Positions 60,188-64,000 of a stretch of DNA of 64,000 nucleotides are shown here, in pieces. The DNA comes from Saccharopolyspora soli. Lineage in GTDB: Bacteria > Actinomycetota > Actinomycetes > Mycobacteriales > Pseudonocardiaceae. How positions within the stretch are numbered: position 1 is the first letter of the stretch; each line of letters opens with the position of its first letter. The position numbers and the translations under genes were made by a program. The stretch covers positions 115,458 to 179,457 of the forward strand of contig NZ_JALBWV010000011.1 of the NCBI RefSeq assembly GCF_022678645.1. Reading direction: 5' to 3'. Under the pieces are notes generated by a model. The model did no database searches. It was not told the origin of the DNA and was given only the letters and a program-made list of their open reading frames with translations.

Positions 60188-62635
60188 ATGGGTCTGACGC
60201 GCAGGCAGTTCATGGTCGCGAGCGGGGCCGCCGCGACCGGCATCGCTGCCTCCCCGGCGCTCGCGACCGCCAGTGGCTTCGCCGGAGCCAGCAAGGAACC
60301 GCAGGGGATGTGGCTGGTCGGCGACACGCACGTGCACGACGACCACTCCGCCGACGGGAGCCTGCCGCGCCAGCAGTCGAAGCAGACGCTACCGGGCAAC
60401 TTGCCCGTCGGTGACCAGATCGGGCAGGCGGAGCGCACCGGCCTGGACTTCCTGCCGCTGACCGACCACCGCACGTACGACCAGCACTGGGATCCGCAGT
60501 GGACGTCGGAGCGGCTGCTGCTGATTCCGGGCGAGGAGGCCAACGGCGCGCCGCACGCGATCGTGCTCGGCGCGGTCGATCACGTGGTGGACGGCGCCAA
60601 CCCGCCTGGCTCTCCCGCGTTCCGGCACGTCCAGCAGTCGATCTGGGACGTGCGTTCGCAGGACGCGGTGTGGCACGTCGCGCATCCCGACGACGGCGAG
60701 TACACCCCGGCCGACGGGCCCAACGACAACGCCAGCGCACAGGGCATGCACGGCATCGAGGTGCTGAACGTTTCCTCCGATCCCGACGTGCAGCTGGACT
60801 ACGCGGAGAACCGCTGGAACCGCGGTTTCCGCACCGGCGTCAGCGCCGCCAGCGACTGCCACTTCCGCGAGCTGTGGGGGGTTGCCGGACCAGGCCAGCC
60901 AGCCACCCGGGTGTTCGCCGCCGACCGCAGCGTTCGCGCGATCCTGGACGCCCTCAAGGCGGGCCGCACCACGGTGTCCGCCAGCGTCGCGGGCCCGTTC
61001 GTGACGATCGAGGCCGACCTCGACGGCGACGGACGGTTCGAAGCGATCGGCGGTGACGAGACCGTGGTCACCGACCGTCGGCTGTCAAACCACGCCGCCC
61101 TGCGGGTCCGCGTCAGTCGCGGCGCTGGGACCCGCCTGCTCGTGTACGCCGCGCCGGGACGCTCGGCGGGCGCCGTGCTCGACACCGCCGTGGTCGGCGA
61201 CGACGACACTCACGTCCTTCCGCTCGCGCTGTCGGCCGACCACGTCTGGTTCCGCGCTGAGGTGCGGTCGCCGGGCAGCCCTTCCGGCGCCGACGCCGAC
61301 CCGAACCGGCCGGACCAACTGCGCGCGGCGACCTCGCCGGTCTTCGTGTCAGTCGGCCAGCAAGCCACACCCGAGCCGGAAATTCCGTTGCCCCCGCCGG
61401 AAGCTGGCGACGACGGTGCCGTGGCGGTGCTCGGCGAGAGCGGCGCGTTCGCTGGCTTCGCCGACGTCGCCGCCACGAACGGTGACGTGCACGTGGTCGC
61501 CCAGCGGCACGTGGACGGGCGCAGTGCCGTGGTGTACCGCCGCGTCGACGGCCGTGGGCACGGCAGGTACGAGGTTGAGCTGTCCGACGGTTCGGGCACC
61601 GCGACCGCGCCGCGGGTCGCCGCGTCCGGTCGCGACGTCTGGGTGGTCTGGCAGGACGAACGCGGCCAGGAGCAGCCGCACCGGCCCGCGATCTACCTGC
61701 GGCACAGCAGCAATGGCGGCTTGAACTTCGCTCCGGCCACCCGACTCGACGAAGGCACCGGGCGCGCCGTGCACCCCGCCATCGCGCTGCTCGGCAGCGG
61801 GCAACCGGTGGTCGCGTGGGCAGCCAGCACCGGCGGTGCCTTCGACGTGTACGCCCAGGTGATCGGCATTGATCCGCACCCGGCGAACGTGTCCGCTGCG
61901 GGCAAGGCGGTCAGCGCGGGTGACCCGGCCGCCGACGCCCGCTCGCCGCGCTACCCGGCCTCGCTGTTCCCGTCGGTGACCGTCGGCAAGGACGACCGCA
62001 TCCTCATCGTCTGGCAGGACGACCGGTTCGACCCGGATCCACTGTGGACGGGGCACACCCCGCCAGCCGGAGAGCCAGCCGGCGGCGGGACCGATCCCGA
62101 CAACTGGCAGATCCTCGCCAGCACCCGTGCGGGCCTGCACGTCGGCTGGAGCGACGCGGTCCAGGTCAGCGCCGCCACCGACCGCGCCGACCGGCATCCG
62201 AGCGCGGCCACCGACCGCGACGACGCGTTCGTCGTCGCCTGGGACAGTGGTGCGCTGCAGAGTTCGGGCACGAACCTGTCGCTGAGGTCGAGCCGGTCCA
62301 CCGACGGCGGGCTCACCTGGACCGCCTTCCAGCCGTTCGCCGTGGACACGAACGCGATGAGCCAGCGGCCGCGGTTGAGCCGCGACCAGGACGGCTCGGT
62401 CCGTGCGGTCTGGTACGACTCCCGCGCGGCGGACTGGCGCTGGAAGATCTTCACGGCCCGCAGCACGGCGGACGCTGGCTGGTCGGCGCCCGTCCAGCTG
62501 ACCAAGACGGGCAACGCCACCTTCCCCGCCGCCTCGGCCGGGCTCGTCGTGTTCACCGGCGACCGCGGAGCCACCCGCGGCCAGCGGGACGGAACCCAGC
62601 AGGTCCACCTGGTCTCCGCCGATCCGCAGTCCTGA
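60188..62635 (+). CDS. Tat-exported PHP-domain (CehA/McbA-like) metallohydrolase with BNR/Asp-box repeats
   Basis: 815 residues. Tat signal TRRQFMVASGAAATG is at 4-18. The PHP domain (about 40-290) has metal motifs GDTHVHDDHSADG, LPLTDHRTYD, IPGEEAN and VAHPDDGEY. It resembles CehA/McbA carbaryl hydrolases and other Tat-exported phosphoesterases. The second half (about 430-810) is a beta-propeller with Asp-box motifs SSNGGLNF and STDGGLTW, and the repeats VVWQDERG and IVWQDDRF. It probably cleaves an ester of phosphate or an aryl group outside the membrane while the propeller binds a substrate or polymer. The substrate is unknown. Confidence 0.85.
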   Translation: MGLTRRQFMVASGAAATGIAASPALATASGFAGASKEPQGMWLVGDTHVHDDHSADGSLPRQQSKQTLPGNLPVGDQIGQAERTGLDFLPLTDHRTYDQHWDPQWTSERLLLIPGEEANGAPHAIVLGAVDHVVDGANPPGSPAFRHVQQSIWDVRSQDAVWHVAHPDDGEYTPADGPNDNASAQGMHGIEVLNVSSDPDVQLDYAENRWNRGFRTGVSAASDCHFRELWGVAGPGQPATRVFAADRSVRAILDALKAGRTTVSASVAGPFVTIEADLDGDGRFEAIGGDETVVTDRRLSNHAALRVRVSRGAGTRLLVYAAPGRSAGAVLDTAVVGDDDTHVLPLALSADHVWFRAEVRSPGSPSGADADPNRPDQLRAATSPVFVSVGQQATPEPEIPLPPPEAGDDGAVAVLGESGAFAGFADVAATNGDVHVVAQRHVDGRSAVVYRRVDGRGHGRYEVELSDGSGTATAPRVAASGRDVWVVWQDERGQEQPHRPAIYLRHSSNGGLNFAPATRLDEGTGRAVHPAIALLGSGQPVVAWAASTGGAFDVYAQVIGIDPHPANVSAAGKAVSAGDPAADARSPRYPASLFPSVTVGKDDRILIVWQDDRFDPDPLWTGHTPPAGEPAGGGTDPDNWQILASTRAGLHVGWSDAVQVSAATDRADRHPSAATDRDDAFVVAWDSGALQSSGTNLSLRSSRSTDGGLTWTAFQPFAVDTNAMSQRPRLSRDQDGSVRAVWYDSRAADWRWKIFTARSTADAGWSAPVQLTKTGNATFPAASAGLVVFTGDRGATRGQRDGTQQVHLVSADPQS

Positions 62636-62942
62636 CCCGCACCGCTATCCCGTGGCGGAACCTCGGACGAGCGGAGCGGAGCGGTCACCGGCCTATTGGC
62701 CCGGCGTCCCGTGGTGATCGCTCGAATTGTCCAGGATGGACATTTCGCGCCAAGTGACGATATCCGCGTCATTCATCGACAAAACGGGCAATGCTGCCGC
62801 CGTGCTGTCTCGCACGTGTTGACGTTGAACCAGGCGGAAACGGGATCCGTGGAGGAATCGATAGGAGTCCGGAGCCTGTCAACAGGCCAGCGACGTCCTG
62901 TCTCCGCTCCACTCGCTCGACACAGAAGGTGAAGGAACTCCC
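62636..62942. other. Intergenic region before the acetoacetate-decarboxylase-like gene
   Basis: 307 bases without a gene. It holds the dyad TGTCCAGGATGGACA (62728-62742) and a half copy of the dispersed palindrome (ATTTCGCGCCAA at 62743). AAGGTGAAGG before 62943 is the ribosome-binding site for the TTG start. Confidence 0.45.
62728..62742. promoter_or_regulatory. Dyad TGTCCAGGATGGACA
   Basis: Perfect six-base arms around GGA, about 200 bases before the Tat-exported protein gene. Close relatives are at 8898-8912, 26639-26655 and 59728-59742. Confidence 0.4.
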
Positions 62943-63863
62943 TTGCACAACAAAGAAGTGGGACGACGGAACGTGCTCGCTGGCGGACTGGCGGCGATGG
63001 CGACCACTGCCGTCGCGGCTCCCGCGTTCGCGGACGAGACAGCCGTTGCAGCCACCACCGCCGCGACCGTCGACGAGAAGCTGAAGGGCTACACCTACCC
63101 GCTCAGCGCGCGCGGCGAGGCCAACTTGGCGGCGGCACCACCCTGGCACTACGCGGGCGATGTCGTCGGCGTCGAATTCTGGACCTCGGCGGCGGCCGCC
63201 GCGGCATCTCTGCCGACCGGGCTGGACCCCGACCCGGCATCCTCCGGCCACGGATACGCGCTGTTCATCGACTGGCAGTTCTCCGGTGACAACGAGGAAT
63301 ATCTCGATCCGGTGCGCAGCCAGTACGGCGAGTTCCTGGTCCTGCTGGACGCGGTGTGGCAAGGCACTCCCGTCGCGTGGTGCCCGTTCATCTACGTCGA
63401 CAACGACTCCGCCCTGGCGCGTGGCTGGGTGCAGGGTTTTCCGAAGAAGATGGGCGCGATCCGGCAGACCAGGGCCTTCGCCGTGAACAGCCAGGCCGCT
63501 CCGGTGGTCGGTGCAGGGGGGAAGTTCGCCGCCAGCATGTCGGCGGCGGGACACCGGCTGGCCGAAGCGACGGTCACCCTGGAGAAGACGTCTGCGACGT
63601 TGCCCGCGCTCGGCCGACCGATCGTCAACCTGCGGCACTTCCCCCGCCTGTCCCTGGGGCAGTACGACAACCCGGCCGTCCACGAACTGACCATGTCCAT
63701 TTTGGACAATCCGCAGGTGGCGAACACCTGGATCGGCAGCGGCGGCCTCACCTTCCTGCCCGCGCCAGGTGAGGAGCTCGCCGCTCTGGCACCCGAACGC
63801 ACCGGTGCCGGATTCCGCGGCTCGCTGTCCTACACGGTCACCGACCTGCGCATCCTGAACTGA
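62943..63863 (+). CDS. Tat-exported acetoacetate-decarboxylase-family protein
   Basis: 306 residues. Signal of Tat type: [20 protein letters not shown], ending AFADE. The mature part is an ADC-family beta-barrel. [17 protein letters not shown] carries the active-site Lys pair of GYPKK(L/M)G, and the C-terminal [18 protein letters not shown] is the usual strand. Known enzymes act in the cytoplasm, so an exported member is unusual. It may be a decarboxylase or an aldolase/dehydratase-like Schiff-base enzyme. The start is TTG at 62943, supported by AAGGTGAAGG. A poly-G tract follows the stop. Confidence 0.8.
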   Translation: MHNKEVGRRNVLAGGLAAMATTAVAAPAFADETAVAATTAATVDEKLKGYTYPLSARGEANLAAAPPWHYAGDVVGVEFWTSAAAAAASLPTGLDPDPASSGHGYALFIDWQFSGDNEEYLDPVRSQYGEFLVLLDAVWQGTPVAWCPFIYVDNDSALARGWVQGFPKKMGAIRQTRAFAVNSQAAPVVGAGGKFAASMSAAGHRLAEATVTLEKTSATLPALGRPIVNLRHFPRLSLGQYDNPAVHELTMSILDNPQVANTWIGSGGLTFLPAPGEELAALAPERTGAGFRGSLSYTVTDLRILN

Positions 63864-63867
63864 GGCC

Positions 63868-64000
63868 CGCCCGGGGGGGGGCGGGGGGCCGGCCCCCCCC
63901 CCGGCGGGGGGGGGGGGTGTATGAGGGATGGGGGGGGTGGGCGCGGGGGGGGGGGGGGGTGGGGGGGCCCCCCCCGGGGGGGGGGGGGGGGGGTAAGAGC
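63868..64000. other. Poly-G/poly-C low-complexity tail, probable artefact
   Basis: From 63868 to the window end the sequence is almost only G with C runs and scattered other bases. It resembles the tract at 32229-32310 and is best read as erroneous sequence at a contig edge. Confidence 0.75.

Overview
This 64 kb window is high-GC DNA from an actinomycete. Third codon positions are almost all G or C, GTG and TTG starts are common, and some transcripts look leaderless. A conservon, paired DUF397/XRE genes, DUF742, DUF3040 and Tat-exported enzymes point to a Pseudonocardiales-like soil bacterium (Saccharopolyspora or Amycolatopsis type; this placement is inference). It looks like ordinary chromosome. 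I see no rRNA, tRNA, CRISPR array, prophage, transposase or polyketide/peptide megasynthase. Two poly-G/C tracts (about 32229-32310 and 63868-64000) look like sequencing or assembly artefacts.

Layout. 1-605: end of an MHYT membrane sensor. 693-4640: complete conservon (sensor kinase, roadblock, DUF742, GTPase). 4695-8794: GntR regulator, ADP-ribosylglycohydrolase, NCS1 permease and PfkB kinase, a four-gene unit resembling E. coli yegTUVW. 9028-14974: Tat-exported flavin amine oxidase, a LuxR-type two-component pair, a secreted alpha/beta hydrolase, DedA. 15056-17634: two MDR oxidoreductases and an HxlR regulator. 17857-22848: LacI regulator, a 3-hydroxyisobutyrate-dehydrogenase-like enzyme and a two-subunit molybdenum hydroxylase (IorAB type); LacI-type operators lie before both enzyme units. 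23246-27826: class 3 lipase, DoeA-like M24 protein, a truncated response regulator, a small exported protein, MoaA. 28225-31232: internally deleted IclR, a resorcylate-decarboxylase-like amidohydrolase, DUF397 with an XRE remnant, an adenine/adenosine deaminase.

31239-40951 is an aromatic-acid catabolic cluster. SDR, CouO-like amidohydrolase, MaoC hydratase and acyl-CoA ligase match the CoA-dependent deacetylation of hydroxycinnamates. A VanA-like Rieske oxygenase and a VanB-like reductase would demethylate a methoxylated product such as vanillate. An IclR and a PaaX regulator sit between the two halves.

40966-53940 is rich in stress and dormancy-type genes: Acg-like nitroreductase, SHOCT protein, UPF0104 protein, DUF3040, DUF1540, a GH65 phosphorylase overlapping a double-HAD protein (the mycobacterial OtsB1 architecture split in two), glutamine-dependent NAD synthetase, Hsp20, an M50/CBS protease, HdeD and LapA-like proteins. 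54103-63863: SBP56, a DsbA-like protein, a TetR-controlled ABC exporter, a cupin remnant, a Tat-exported PHP hydrolase and a Tat-exported acetoacetate-decarboxylase-like protein.

Scattered between genes are two families of dispersed palindromes (core CGATTTCGCGCGAAATCG, and GGTCGTGAGTGCG hairpins) and several decayed genes. The best candidates for something new are the yegTUVW-like nucleoside unit, the split OtsB1, the LacI mini-regulon and the palindromic repeats.
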